Program-made: the position numbers and the translations under genes
The notes under the pieces: model-generated
What the model saw: only the letters and a program-made list of their open reading frames with translations
Database searches by the model: none
Told to the model about the DNA's origin: nothing
Source: Lutibacter sp. B2
GTDB lineage: Bacteria > Bacillota > Clostridia > Peptostreptococcales > Thermotaleaceae
Direction of reading: 5' to 3'
Assembly: GCA_015686845.1 (NCBI GenBank)
Contig: JADPRS010000001.1
Coordinates: 124,001 to 188,000 of the forward strand
Length of the DNA stretch: 64,000 nucleotides
Shown here: positions 16,985 through 25,601 of the stretch, piece by piece
How positions within the stretch are numbered: position 1 is the first letter of the stretch
Layout: every line of letters begins with the position of its first letter

Positions 16985-17641
16985 CTATTCTTTACCTGCT
17001 AGTAGTTTTCCATCTAATCGTTCTAAATATAACGTATCTAATATGGATATATCCGCTTTTCCACTGGTTATATTTTGAGTCATTGCCCTCAATTGATCAC
17101 TACGATCCACTTGCGAATAAGCATATATATTTACAGCATCATCAAATACAGTATCTTTTATAGTATATCCATTATTGAATAACTCATTTTGCATTTTACC
17201 TAACAAAGAATATTCAATGCGAATTTTTATAATATCATGTAATACTTTTTCAACAATTTTAGCCTCAGCTAAAGCCAATTTTGCAGTAGCCGTATATGCT
17301 CTAACCAATCCACCTGTGCCAAGCTTTATTCCTCCAAAATACCTAGTCACTACAATGGCAGTATATTTAATATCTTCTTTTTTAAGCATATCCAACACAG
17401 GCATCCCTGCTGTTCCTGCGGGTTCACCATCTTCACTATACTTTTGCACTTCAAAATTTTGACCTATTACATATACAGGTACATTATGTGTTGCATTTTT
17501 ATGTTTATTCTTTATACTTTCAATAAATTCAATCGCTTCGTTTTCATCACTTACGGGCTTCGCATAGCCAATAAATCTAGATTTTTGAATAGTATGTTCT
17601 ATCTCTGCATATTGAAATATAGTTTTATATTCTTTTATCAT
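16985..17641 (-). CDS. IMPACT/YigZ family protein
   Basis: 218-residue member of the UPF0029/IMPACT family. The conserved N-terminal domain shows KSRFIGYAKPV, SEDGEPAGTAGMPVLDML and VVTRYFGGIKLGTGGLVRAY, the diagnostic run of the family; the C-terminal DUF1949-like ferredoxin-fold part follows from about residue 140. The bacterial proteins are of uncertain function. The ATG at 17641 is preceded by GGAGGGATTTC. It is the last gene before the cysK promoter. Confidence 0.92.
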   Translation of the reverse strand: MIKEYKTIFQYAEIEHTIQKSRFIGYAKPVSDENEAIEFIESIKNKHKNATHNVPVYVIGQNFEVQKYSEDGEPAGTAGMPVLDMLKKEDIKYTAIVVTRYFGGIKLGTGGLVRAYTATAKLALAEAKIVEKVLHDIIKIRIEYSLLGKMQNELFNNGYTIKDTVFDDAVNIYAYSQVDRSDQLRAMTQNITSGKADISILDTLYLERLDGKLLAGKE

Positions 17642-17654
17642 GAAATCCCTCCAT

Positions 17655-17698
17655 ATAATGATAAAAGAGTAGAATTAACTACTCTTTTATCATTATAC
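17655..17698 (-). terminator. Terminator over the Nudix gene stop codon
   Basis: ATAATGATAAAAGAGTAG and CTACTCTTTTATCATTAT pair perfectly around six bases (18-bp stem). It overlaps the end of the 17693-18124 gene and lies before the ribosome binding site of the next one. Confidence 0.7.
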
Positions 17699-18124
17699 CA
17701 TTATTTCACTTAAAACTAAGTCTTTATATTTTTTATATGAAAGGTATACCAAAGATTTATCTTGACTATATGTGATCATGTTCATTGCCTCTGAAAGTTC
17801 AAAAAAACCTACTGCCTTAAACTCTAACGCTTCATTCAATTTGCAATCATCATCGAAAGCTCTCATTAAATACCATACAATTTCATTGCAAACTGGTTTT
17901 TGTCTTGTAATAGAAAAAAATTCGTAACACGTCTCTCCTATAGAAGATATTACCTCAGCCTCAATATTTGTTTCTTCCTTTACACGGCTAATAGCAATAT
18001 CCTTAGACAGATCTTTGTTACGAATTACTCCCTTTGGCAATATCCACTCATCTTTTTCATTTTTTAAAAGCAATACCTTATTTTCTAAAAACACAACTCC
18101 ACCTGCACAATTTCTAAAAAGCAT
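17693..18124 (-). CDS. Nudix-fold protein with degenerate Nudix box
   Basis: 143-residue protein with the Nudix fold: NCAGGVVFLENKVLLLKNEKDEWILPKG, the box region, and later YEFFSITRQKPVCNEIVWYLM. The canonical box GX5EX7REUXEEXGU is only partly kept. D replaces the first E, SR replaces RE and N replaces the second G, while the metal-binding EE pair remains (VKEETNI). It may hydrolyse a nucleoside diphosphate derivative with altered specificity, or bind without catalysis. ATG 18124 follows GAGGAGG. It is followed by the IMPACT-family gene. Confidence 0.85.
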   Translation of the reverse strand: MLFRNCAGGVVFLENKVLLLKNEKDEWILPKGVIRNKDLSKDIAISRVKEETNIEAEVISSIGETCYEFFSITRQKPVCNEIVWYLMRAFDDDCKLNEALEFKAVGFFELSEAMNMITYSQDKSLVYLSYKKYKDLVLSEIMV

Positions 18125-18252
18125 TTGGCATTCCTCCTCTTAATTGATATGATATTATTTAATTATATACCCATTATACCAAAGAATATTCTAAATATTT
18201 TAAAATATTTTCTCTTATTAAATATTATTTCTTTTTTTAGAAAAAAGATACA

Positions 18253-18308
18253 TAAAATGAAAAAACATCTATAGAAATTTTTATTTCCATAGATGTTTTT
18301 TCATTTTA
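18253..18308 (-). terminator. Terminator after hflX
   Basis: AAAATGAAAAAACATCTATGG and its complement form a stem of about 20 bp with one wobble. The hairpin overlaps the hflX stop codon and has T runs on both strands. Confidence 0.75.
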
Positions 18309-19607
18309 TTCTGATACGATGTATTCTGTATATTTATTATAATCAGCGATATCTAAACTAGTTTCAATCAAAACACCATCTTCTTTGTATTCAGAAGAGT
18401 CAAACTTAGTCTTTTCACATAAAACAGAAACAATATTTCCTTTATCATAAGGAATCAACAGAGTTACTTTTTTCACATTAGCAAATACTACATCTTTTAT
18501 TTTCTTTAATAGAATATCTATCCCTATTTCCTTTAAAACAGACATCGCTATGGTATGCTCATCACAATATATCCCATTTTCATCATCTGGTAACTGATCG
18601 ATCTTATTAAATGCAATAATTATAGTTTTTTCCTTTACCCCCAATTGTTCTAAAACATTATTCGTAACCTTCATTTGTCCCTCATAATCTTCATTTGTAG
18701 CATCTACTACATGTATTAATAAGTCAGCATCTTGTACTTCTTCTAATGTAGCTTTAAAAGCTTGTACTAATGCATGTGGTAACTTACCAACAAATCCTAC
18801 CGTATCAATTAATATAAATTCTTCTTTTGTAGGCAATGCCATTCTCCTATGGGATGTATCTAGTGTGGCAAATAGCATATCTTTTACAAAAACGTCTTTT
18901 TCATTGTCATAATCTAATCGTTCCATCAATTTATTCATCAACGAAGACTTTCCTGCATTTGTATACCCGACCAAAGCTACAATAGGTATTTCACTTTTTT
19001 TTCTTTGCTTTCTTTGGGTTTCCCTATTTTTCTTAACTTCGTTTATTTGTTTCCCAATATCACTAATTCTATCTAGAATACGTCTTCTATCTAATTCTAA
19101 CTTTGTCTCTCCTGGTCCTCTTGCGCCTATACCAGCACCTGTTCTTGATAAAGATCTTCCAAGCCCAACTAACCTTGGTAATCTATATCTTAACTGGGCT
19201 AGTTCTACTTGCAGTTTCCCTTCTCTCGACTGAGCTCTTTGAGCAAAAATATCTAAAATCAAAGCAGTTCTATCAATAACAGTAACATCTATCACTTCTT
19301 CTAAATTTCTAATTTGAGCGCCTGAAAGTTCATCATTAAAAATCACTAAATTAGCATCTAATTCTTCACATAAAATTCTTATTTCATCTACCTTTCCTTT
19401 TCCAATGTAATAGGTACTATCTATTTTGGGCTTGTTTTGGATAAGACTATGTAAAACTTTTGCGCCTGCTGCCTTTGCTAATTCTGCTAACTCTTTTAAA
19501 GAATTTTCAACACTTGTAATTTCATTTCTGCTACCAAGATCAATTGATACTAAAATTGCTCTTTGTTCTATAACCTCTATGATCTCATTGTTTTCATTAA
19601 ATTCCAT
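18306..19607 (-). CDS. hflX: GTPase HflX
   Basis: Ribosome-associated GTPase that splits stalled or stressed 70S ribosomes. The 433 residues contain the N-terminal HflX domain ([23 protein letters not shown]), the family signature [21 protein letters not shown], then the G domain: [14 protein letters not shown] (G1), [11 protein letters not shown] (G3) and FNKIDQL (G4). A C-terminal extension follows to residue 433. The gene is complete, starts at ATG 19607 and ends in a terminator. It appears monocistronic. Confidence 0.95.
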   Translation of the reverse strand: MEFNENNEIIEVIEQRAILVSIDLGSRNEITSVENSLKELAELAKAAGAKVLHSLIQNKPKIDSTYYIGKGKVDEIRILCEELDANLVIFNDELSGAQIRNLEEVIDVTVIDRTALILDIFAQRAQSREGKLQVELAQLRYRLPRLVGLGRSLSRTGAGIGARGPGETKLELDRRRILDRISDIGKQINEVKKNRETQRKQRKKSEIPIVALVGYTNAGKSSLMNKLMERLDYDNEKDVFVKDMLFATLDTSHRRMALPTKEEFILIDTVGFVGKLPHALVQAFKATLEEVQDADLLIHVVDATNEDYEGQMKVTNNVLEQLGVKEKTIIIAFNKIDQLPDDENGIYCDEHTIAMSVLKEIGIDILLKKIKDVVFANVKKVTLLIPYDKGNIVSVLCEKTKFDSSEYKEDGVLIETSLDIADYNKYTEYIVSE

Positions 19608-19698
19608 TTCGTCACCAACCTTAATTTGTATTTATACTATATTATAATCCAAAATGTATATATTTCAAAAGCATATCTGTATTTTATCCATTTTACAG

Positions 19699-19732
19699 AA
19701 AAAAAGTCAGGTACTAAAACCTAACTTTTAAA
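19699..19732 (-). terminator. Terminator after the NSS transporter gene
   Basis: On the minus strand AAGTTAGGT pairs with ACCTGACTT (one wobble) around a short loop, followed by TTTTTTT. Confidence 0.7.
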
Positions 19733-21080
19733 TAAATGAACGTATAAATACGATTAATATGGCTATTGGTCCAACATACTTTATAAGAACTCCCCACATG
19801 GGTGCTAAAGAAAACTTTAACGTTCCATTGTTTGTTGCTTCTTTAACGGCTTGATCAATTCCCCATATCCATCCTATAAATATACAAAGTAATAAGCCTC
19901 CTAATGGGAGTAAAATATTACTAGTAATATAATCATACGTATCAAAGAATCCTTTTCCCGGAAGAATCGTTATATGTGACCAAGGTCCCATTGACAAGGA
20001 AGCTGGCACACCCATAATGAATATAGCTAAACTAATTAAAATTGTTGTAAACTTACGATTCCATTTCCACTCATCTACTACATACGCTACACATACCTCT
20101 AGCATTGATATAGAAGATGTAAGTGCTGCAAACAATACCAATAAAAAAAACATAAAAGCAAATAATCCACCTAATGGCATTTGGGAAAAAACGGCAGGCA
20201 AAGTTACAAATATAAGCCCAGGACCAGCTTCAGGCTCAAAACCAAATGCAAAAACTGCTGGTAACACTGCAAGTCCTGCAAGTAAAGCAATACCTGTATC
20301 CACTAAAGGAATAATAGCTGCACTTTGAGGAATATTTGTATCCTTATTTAAATAACTTCCATACGTAATCATACATCCCATTCCTAAACTCAATGAAAAA
20401 AACACTTGCCCCAATGCATTAAGTATAACATCCATATTTATTTTAGAGAAATCTGGTACTAATAAATATTTAATTCCTTCCACGCCTCCAGGTAAAGTCA
20501 TTGAGCGAATAGCAATAATCACAATCATAATAAACAATGCTGGCATCATAATCTTGCTTGCTTTTTCAATACCTCCGCCAATTCCCCCAAGAACAATTAT
20601 AAAAGTTAGTACCATAAATATTGCATGATAAAATATAGGTGTCATAGTACTCGATACTAAATCATTAAATATATTTCCTAAAACCTTTGGGTCACTACTA
20701 TACAATCCTCCTGTTACAGATTTTATGATATAATTAATAACCCATCCACCAACAACACTATAAAAAGAAAGAATCAGAAATCCCGCTAAAACACCTAATC
20801 CACCAACCCATGCCCAATTTTTACGTATCTTTCTATACGCACCTATTGCATTCAATTGCGTATGTCTTCCTAAAACAATTTCTCCTAGCATCAACGTAAA
20901 ACCAACAAGAAATAAAATAATGAAATATACTAATACAAAGGCTCCACCACCATTTTTTCCTGCCATATAAGGAAATTTCCATAGGTTTCCCAATCCAACA
21001 GCTGAACCAGATGCTGCTAATATAAAACCGATCTTAGAGCCCCATTGTTCTCTTTCTGGCGTTTGATTTCTATTTTCCAT
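19728..21080 (-). CDS. Sodium-dependent transporter, NSS/SNF family
   Basis: 450-residue membrane protein of the neurotransmitter:sodium symporter family, likely importing an amino acid with sodium. The first helix carries the family signature GSAVGLGNLWKFPYMAGKNGGGAF, where sodium and substrate bind; about eleven or twelve helices follow, the usual bacterial number. GQVFFSLSLGMGCMITYGSY is helix 6, the partner of the binding site. Substrate is not predictable from sequence. AGGAGG precedes the ATG at 21080; single-gene unit. Confidence 0.93.
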   Translation of the reverse strand: MENRNQTPEREQWGSKIGFILAASGSAVGLGNLWKFPYMAGKNGGGAFVLVYFIILFLVGFTLMLGEIVLGRHTQLNAIGAYRKIRKNWAWVGGLGVLAGFLILSFYSVVGGWVINYIIKSVTGGLYSSDPKVLGNIFNDLVSSTMTPIFYHAIFMVLTFIIVLGGIGGGIEKASKIMMPALFIMIVIIAIRSMTLPGGVEGIKYLLVPDFSKINMDVILNALGQVFFSLSLGMGCMITYGSYLNKDTNIPQSAAIIPLVDTGIALLAGLAVLPAVFAFGFEPEAGPGLIFVTLPAVFSQMPLGGLFAFMFFLLVLFAALTSSISMLEVCVAYVVDEWKWNRKFTTILISLAIFIMGVPASLSMGPWSHITILPGKGFFDTYDYITSNILLPLGGLLLCIFIGWIWGIDQAVKEATNNGTLKFSLAPMWGVLIKYVGPIAILIVFIRSFI

Positions 21081-21215
21081 ATTTATCCTCCTATGTTTGA
21101 ATACTTATTATAAATAGTCTAATTTTTTTACTATCATTCTTATTAGGATATGGAATTTAAAAAATAATAATCATAAAATAAAATTCACAATATAGAAATA
21201 TCTGAGTTTATATTC

Positions 21216-21896
21216 CTAGAATTCATTAGGTATAACATTCGTAATTTCTTCTTTTGGTACAGAAATGTAATTTTGTGGAACTCTACCAACAATAACAGTT
21301 TCTGCAATAGGTACAGATGATGCCACACTTACTGCCTTTGATGAGAATGGTACAATTACTCTAACTTTTGTATTTACAACTAGATAAATTCTATGTCTTG
21401 TTTGGTTAATACCAGACTGTTCAAATTCTGTCTTAAAATCTACACTTACCATTCCAATAGGGGTAATATTAATATTTATTTTCGGACCATATTTTGCCAA
21501 TAATTGACTATCAAATACGGTTCCTATAGGCACCATTACTGTAGATACCTTTATTTTCTTTATATTATCTTGAATAGTTAATGCTACTTCTGATGCTAAT
21601 TTATTCATCATAACCGTATTCGCTTGCATCATAGTTATATTTCCTTCTGTATCTGTTCTTATAGAGATAAGATCTTCATACTTAATATTTTTTGAAAGTT
21701 TAGTATTTACAGCTTCATTAATTGCCCTAGTTGCAATTTCTCTTGCTTTAACTTCTGCTATAGCTATAAATGCAGGCTTTATTTTCTGGTCAACTACTAA
21801 AAATGCATAGATGACTACTAAAATAATAAGTATCATACAAATAAATACTTTAAAACTTCCTTTTGATTTTCTACGGCGGTATGGTTTATAACCCAA
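21216..21896 (-). CDS. yunB: Sporulation protein YunB
   Basis: 226-residue sporulation protein with a single N-terminal membrane helix (FKVFICMILIILVVIYAFLVV) after a basic stretch, then an extracytoplasmic domain. The pattern EVKAREIATRAINEAV, the repeated TxxxxMPIG-like run (TVMVPIGTVFDSQLLAKYGP) and the end region IAETVIVGRVPQNYISVP match YunB, which in Bacillus belongs to the mother-cell sigma-E regulon. The start is TTG at 21896, with GAAGGGGGTG in front. That ribosome binding site lies in the 3' arm of a hairpin that also looks like the terminator of the upstream gene. Confidence 0.9.
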   Translation of the reverse strand: MGYKPYRRRKSKGSFKVFICMILIILVVIYAFLVVDQKIKPAFIAIAEVKAREIATRAINEAVNTKLSKNIKYEDLISIRTDTEGNITMMQANTVMMNKLASEVALTIQDNIKKIKVSTVMVPIGTVFDSQLLAKYGPKININITPIGMVSVDFKTEFEQSGINQTRHRIYLVVNTKVRVIVPFSSKAVSVASSVPIAETVIVGRVPQNYISVPKEEITNVIPNEF

Positions 21897-21945
21897 AAAA
21901 ACACCCCCTTCATATATAAATATGCTTTAGGAGGTGTTTTAGTTA
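21895..21945 (-). terminator. Hairpin ending the upstream gene and covering the yunB RBS
   Basis: On the minus strand AAAACACCTCC pairs with GGGGGTGTTTT (one wobble) across a 21-base AT loop, followed directly by T residues. Its right arm contains the yunB ribosome binding site and its T run contains the yunB TTG start. Confidence 0.6.
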
Positions 21946-21976
21946 CAATTTTAAAATTGACATAGATCCAATATTT

Positions 21977-22549
21977 CTATTCCTTCAAATATGGCATAAA
22001 AAATTGACGATATTGTTGATCCTTCGCTTCATTAATATATTTTTTCGCAACATAATTACTTGTATCTGTGCTCATAAATTGTAGCATGGCAGCAACAGTA
22101 CCATAATCATTCGTTCTATCAACATAACTTTTTACAGTATCATCAATGCCTTTTATACTCATATATTGACGAATAGCATACATGTAATTAAAATCATTGG
22201 TCTTATCAATATAATCCTTAACAATTGCATCAACTTTATCTATACTCATATGAGGGATATAAACCATTATACTGTTCATATCACCTGTTTTTTCTATGGT
22301 TTCACTAGCCAAAGTATCATAATCTGATTGGTTTTTAAGTTGAGTAGAAACATTGTTAGTAAAATCATCTTTATTCATGATTTGTAACGCATTTTCGTCT
22401 AGTTCATTTTTGGTTGTATTATTACTCATTATATTTTGCGTTGAAGCTACTTTATCTGATTTTATTCCGCCTGCTGTAAATACAATTGTAATACTTATTA
22501 TTCCAATTAACAATCCACATATAAAACTTTTAACATTAAATTTTTTCAT
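21977..22549 (-). CDS. Secreted protein with three 30-residue helical repeats
   Basis: 190-residue protein with an N-terminal hydrophobic anchor or signal (VKSFICGLLIGIISITIVFTAG). The C-terminal half has three tandem units of about 30 residues: MSIDKVDAIVKDYIDKTNDFNY, MSIKGIDDTVKSYVDRTNDYGT and MSTDTSNYVAKKYINEAKDQQY. Each begins with MS and ends with a (T/A)(N/K)D turn, and their order suggests a helical solenoid. Family not recognised. The start was placed at ATG 22549 (MKKFNVKSF), with GGGAGG nine bases upstream, rather than 14 codons earlier. It lies next to yunB on the same strand, so a spore-related role is possible but unproven. Confidence 0.72.
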   Translation of the reverse strand: MKKFNVKSFICGLLIGIISITIVFTAGGIKSDKVASTQNIMSNNTTKNELDENALQIMNKDDFTNNVSTQLKNQSDYDTLASETIEKTGDMNSIMVYIPHMSIDKVDAIVKDYIDKTNDFNYMYAIRQYMSIKGIDDTVKSYVDRTNDYGTVAAMLQFMSTDTSNYVAKKYINEAKDQQYRQFFMPYLKE

Positions 22550-22940
22550 TTTTGACAACCTCCCGTATAAGTTTATACCATATTTTAGCATTTTTCAATT
22601 ATGTTTTTCTATTTAAAACAATCTAATTTATTGCTAATTGCATAAATCCATAAATATTTTATCTGCTTCAAAATAGATTTATCTATTTTAATTTCTTGCG
22701 TTATATCTCTTCTAGAAAAATGCTCATAAAGTATAAGATAGATTTTGTGAAATGTTGAATTTTTTCATAATTTAATTTTAGAAATATAATGGTATACTAT
22801 AACCGTGCGACAAACAATATATTTACCTATTTTATCAACTTTCTATGAATTTTAGTAATATCTTTACAAATTTAAAACATAGTTATGAACTATAAAATTA
22901 ATTCACTATTAAAAATTTCTTTATTATAGGAAGTGATCTT
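22550..22940. other. AT-rich intergenic region
   Basis: About 390 bases between divergent genes. A TATACT at 22793-22798 could be a -10 element for the plus-strand gene, but no convincing -35 is present. I see no hairpin, repeat or small gene. Confidence 0.45.
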
Positions 22941-23618
22941 ATGGAAAATGATAAATATTTCTTAAAAGTCATGACATACAATATCCATAGCGGAAAAAAC
23001 ATCCTTATGAGGCCTCAATTAGCTAAGATTATTGAATTTTTAAAAAAGGAGCAAGTACATATTATTGGAATGCAAGAAATAAATGAAAATAATAAACGAG
23101 GTTCTCAAGTTAGTACTATTAAAAATACTTTGCAAATGAATCATGCCTTCGCACCAAATGTAAAAATTGGTGATGGCTATTATGGCGTGAGTATTTTTAC
23201 TTCCTTTGAAATAATAGAAGTGAATCATATTCCTTTGCCTAGTAAAAAAGAACAACGCGGTCTTATACATACTGTTTTAAAAATAGGAAATAAAAACCTC
23301 AATGTACTAAACACACATTTAGGTTTAAATGCTACTACAAGAACGAAACAGTTTGAAAAAATCGAGAACTATCTCAAATCAATCCATTCACCTTTTATTT
23401 TAATGGGTGATTTTAACACTACCAATCCTCAATTTAATACTATTCCTATGATAGATACTGCAAAAAAAATGAACAAAACACATTTATCAACTTTTATGTG
23501 TTCCAATAAACGAATTGATTATATATTTACTTCTAAGTCTATACAACTGCTTAATTATAATGTTCTTCCTGTAAAAATGTCCGATCATTATCCTGTTATT
23601 GTAGAAATGTTAATTTAA
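22941..23618 (+). CDS. Endonuclease/exonuclease/phosphatase family protein
   Basis: 225-residue metal-dependent phosphodiesterase fold. The EEP motifs are all present in order: MTYNIHSGKN, GMQEINE (metal-binding Glu), NTHLGL, LMGDFNTT and the final IDYIFTS with MSDHYPVIVEM (catalytic His). No signal peptide is seen, so it is cytoplasmic. The substrate could be a nucleic acid or a phosphodiester metabolite; sequence does not decide. AGGAAGTGA precedes the ATG. It is followed by the EamA leader, which has its own promoter. Confidence 0.9.
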   Translation: MENDKYFLKVMTYNIHSGKNILMRPQLAKIIEFLKKEQVHIIGMQEINENNKRGSQVSTIKNTLQMNHAFAPNVKIGDGYYGVSIFTSFEIIEVNHIPLPSKKEQRGLIHTVLKIGNKNLNVLNTHLGLNATTRTKQFEKIENYLKSIHSPFILMGDFNTTNPQFNTIPMIDTAKKMNKTHLSTFMCSNKRIDYIFTSKSIQLLNYNVLPVKMSDHYPVIVEMLI

Positions 23619-23672
23619 TGTTTTGTGTAAATTCAATTCATAAAATTACTGAGTAATTTAAACATGTAAAAC

Positions 23673-23701
23673 TTGACAAATAACGTCATTTTTTATATAC
23701 T
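23673..23701 (+). promoter_or_regulatory. Sigma-A promoter of the EamA leader RNA
   Basis: TTGACA (23673-23678) and TATACT (23696-23701) with an exact 17-base spacer. The transcript would begin near 23708 and run about 145 bases to the attenuator terminator. Confidence 0.8.
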
Positions 23702-23734
23702 AATTTGTGATAATTACATATATCCATACATTTA

Positions 23735-23855
23735 ATTTCCGGCTTGCCACCGTTATAAGGTGAATGTGAATTCGTATTCACAGAAAAGGGTAATAACACG
23801 GAATTTGTTTCGTCCCTTAAATAAATTGATAATTTATTTAAGGGGCGTTTTTTTT
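23735..23855 (+). promoter_or_regulatory. Structured attenuator leader (possible riboswitch) before EamA gene
   Basis: The leader has two small hairpins: CACC/GGTG (23748-23762) with loop GTTATAA, and TGTGAAT/ATTCACA (23765-23782). The first loop's GTTAT is complementary to ATAAC at 23793-23797, giving a possible pseudoknot. AAGGG (23786-23790) can pair with CCCTT (23814-23818) as an antiterminator, competing with the terminator at 23811-23855. This is the design of a ligand-sensing on-switch. The exporter context and short two-hairpin form suggest the guanidine-IV (mepA) class, but I could not compare with the family alignment. Confidence 0.6.
23811..23855 (+). terminator. Attenuator terminator upstream of the EamA gene
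   Basis: CGTCCCTTAAATAAATT pairs with AATTTATTTAAGGGGCG (wobble included), a 17-bp stem with a 3-base loop, followed by eight T residues. It lies 30 bases before the start codon and so must be bypassed for expression. Confidence 0.9.
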
Positions 23856-23887
23856 ATAATCTAAAGAAAATTTTCAAGGAGGTTCTC

Positions 23888-24823
23888 ATGATGGATCACG
23901 CAAGAAAAACCAAAGAAGGATATTTATTAATTGCCATATGTGCAGCATGCTGGGGTATGATGGCTATATTAACACGAAAATTAAGTGAATTAGGCTTTGA
24001 TTCTATGTCAATAGCAACACTCAGACCCACTTTTGCAGTACTTTTTTATGTACTATTTAATTTAATTAAAAATCCAAAATGCTTTAAGACTGATTTAAAA
24101 GGTATTTTATTTTTTCTTATATATGGTATATTTGCATTAGATGGAATGTTTATCTCTTTTACATATGCAGTTAAATATACTAGTATTGCAACAGCCTCTG
24201 TTTTGTTATTTACAAACCCTATATTTGTAATGATTATGTCCTACTTTATATTTAAAGAAAAATTCACCTATAAAACAATCTTAGCGCTACTTTCATCAAT
24301 TTTAGGATGCTTTTTAATTTCTAGAGGCTATGATAGTGAAGCATTTAAAATAGATAATTTATTTGGAATAGGGATGGGTGTACTATCAGGCTTTACTGTT
24401 GCATTACAAAATGTGTTAGGTAAACTTGGTGCAAAAAAATATTCACCTAACACTCTTTTAGTTTATTCTTTTTTATTTGCTGCTATTTTTTTATGGTTCT
24501 TTAGATCACCAATATCACTTATACAACAAACAAACAGTACCACATCTTTATTTTATATTATTGCCATAGGTTTTGTAGCAACCGTTATACCCAATGGATT
24601 ATTTGTAAAAGCATTACAATATGTTGAAGCTGGTAAAGCTAGTATAATATGCAGTATAGAACCTATAATAGCGGCTATATTAGGTTATCTTATTTATAGT
24701 GAAACATTAGAAACTCCCCAAATTATAGGAATGGCTTTCATCTTATTTTCTGTAGTATTAATTCAATCAAAAAATACAGTAACTGCTAAAGCAAGAAATA
24801 AAAAAATACTTTCTTATCAATAA
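23888..24823 (+). CDS. EamA/DMT-family transporter
   Basis: 311-residue drug/metabolite transporter with ten predicted helices in two EamA repeats. The first (from about residue 10) shows GYLLIAICAACWGMMAILTRKLSELG and TSIATASVLLFTNPIFVMIMSYFIFKEK; the second (from about 155) shows FGIGMGVLSGFTVALQNVLGKLG and EAGKASIICSIEPIIAAILGYLIYSETL. Likely an exporter of an amino acid, nucleoside or toxic small molecule. Expression is governed by the attenuated leader before it, so its substrate is probably the leader's ligand or a relative. AAGGAGG precedes the ATG pair at 23888/23891. Confidence 0.9.
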   Translation: MMDHARKTKEGYLLIAICAACWGMMAILTRKLSELGFDSMSIATLRPTFAVLFYVLFNLIKNPKCFKTDLKGILFFLIYGIFALDGMFISFTYAVKYTSIATASVLLFTNPIFVMIMSYFIFKEKFTYKTILALLSSILGCFLISRGYDSEAFKIDNLFGIGMGVLSGFTVALQNVLGKLGAKKYSPNTLLVYSFLFAAIFLWFFRSPISLIQQTNSTTSLFYIIAIGFVATVIPNGLFVKALQYVEAGKASIICSIEPIIAAILGYLIYSETLETPQIIGMAFILFSVVLIQSKNTVTAKARNKKILSYQ

Positions 24824-24849
24824 TTTTAAATATACTAGCAAATATAAAA

Positions 24850-24874
24850 CGCACCCTTATAGGGTGCTTTATTG
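24850..24874. terminator. Terminator between EamA and ABC exporter genes
   Basis: GCACCCT and AGGGTGC pair around a TA-rich loop, followed by TTTATT on the plus strand; it stands between convergent genes. Confidence 0.65.
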
Positions 24875-24880
24875 TAATGT

Positions 24881-25600
24881 TCATTTCATCTTATATACAA
24901 ATCCTTTATAAACAACAATGTTTAATAAAATAATATAAATCAGCCCTATAAAATAATAGGCATTATATGTAAACATCAATATCCCTTCTCCATGAATCAA
25001 ACTGCTTATGGCTTTTGCAGACCAAAATCCTGGTGCAAATGAAAAGAACAATTCTTTTTTATCTATAAAAAACAATGCTATTATTGGAAAGATCAGAATA
25101 ATACCCGTTCCCTTCATTACTGCAAATCCTTCAATTTTATTCTTAGATAAAATATTTATAAATAATCCTGTCATTGGAGCAGCTAAGGAAGCTAAAAAAG
25201 AAATTGATAAGATATTATAGAATGTGAGATTTCCAATATCTGAAAACCACATTACATAAGCACATGCACAAAATGAGAGAATAAAAACAGTAATCAATCT
25301 AAATGACAAAAACTTATGAATACCAAGAGGTGTAACCTTTATAGCAGTAAGAATATGATCATCTCTATCATCTAAAATTGAAAAACCTATTAAAGCTCCA
25401 TAAATCTGGGGTGTCATTAATGTTAATATTACAAGGATTAAATCCGTAAACATATTTATGTTAAAACCGCTAGCATCAGCAATCCAAGGTATAATGAATC
25501 TTCCTATGATACCAAATAAAACTGGATAAAAAACCATAAAAGCCATCAAAGGATCTCGAGTCAATTTTTTAAATTCACTTGATAAAAAGCTTGCATACAT
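24881..25600 (-). CDS. ABC exporter permease
   Basis: About 240-residue membrane protein with six predicted helices of the ABC-2 type, the third gene of an ABC exporter operon. The N-terminal amphipathic FLSSEFKKLTRDPLMAFMVFYPVLFG and the central glycine/proline-rich helices are typical of these permeases. The start is taken at ATG 25600, just after the stop of the preceding gene; a GTG at 25612 would overlap it by 11 bases and is also possible. No substrate can be named; related systems are annotated as drug or fluoroquinolone exporters. Confidence 0.85.
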   Translation of the reverse strand: MYASFLSSEFKKLTRDPLMAFMVFYPVLFGIIGRFIIPWIADASGFNINMFTDLILVILTLMTPQIYGALIGFSILDDRDDHILTAIKVTPLGIHKFLSFRLITVFILSFCACAYVMWFSDIGNLTFYNILSISFLASLAAPMTGLFINILSKNKIEGFAVMKGTGIILIFPIIALFFIDKKELFFSFAPGFWSAKAISSLIHGEGILMFTYNAYYFIGLIYIILLNIVVYKGFVYKMK

Positions 25601-25601
25601 A

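Noticed and set aside
16503-17078. 191-codon frame antisense to cysK
   Set aside because: Runs across the cysK start and intergenic promoter without a ribosome binding site; composition is that of a reverse shadow.
23735-23855. T-box interpretation of the EamA leader
   Set aside because: The AAGGG...CCCTT antiterminator resembles the T-box ending, but the conserved GTGGNACCGCG core and a specifier stem are absent and the leader is too short.
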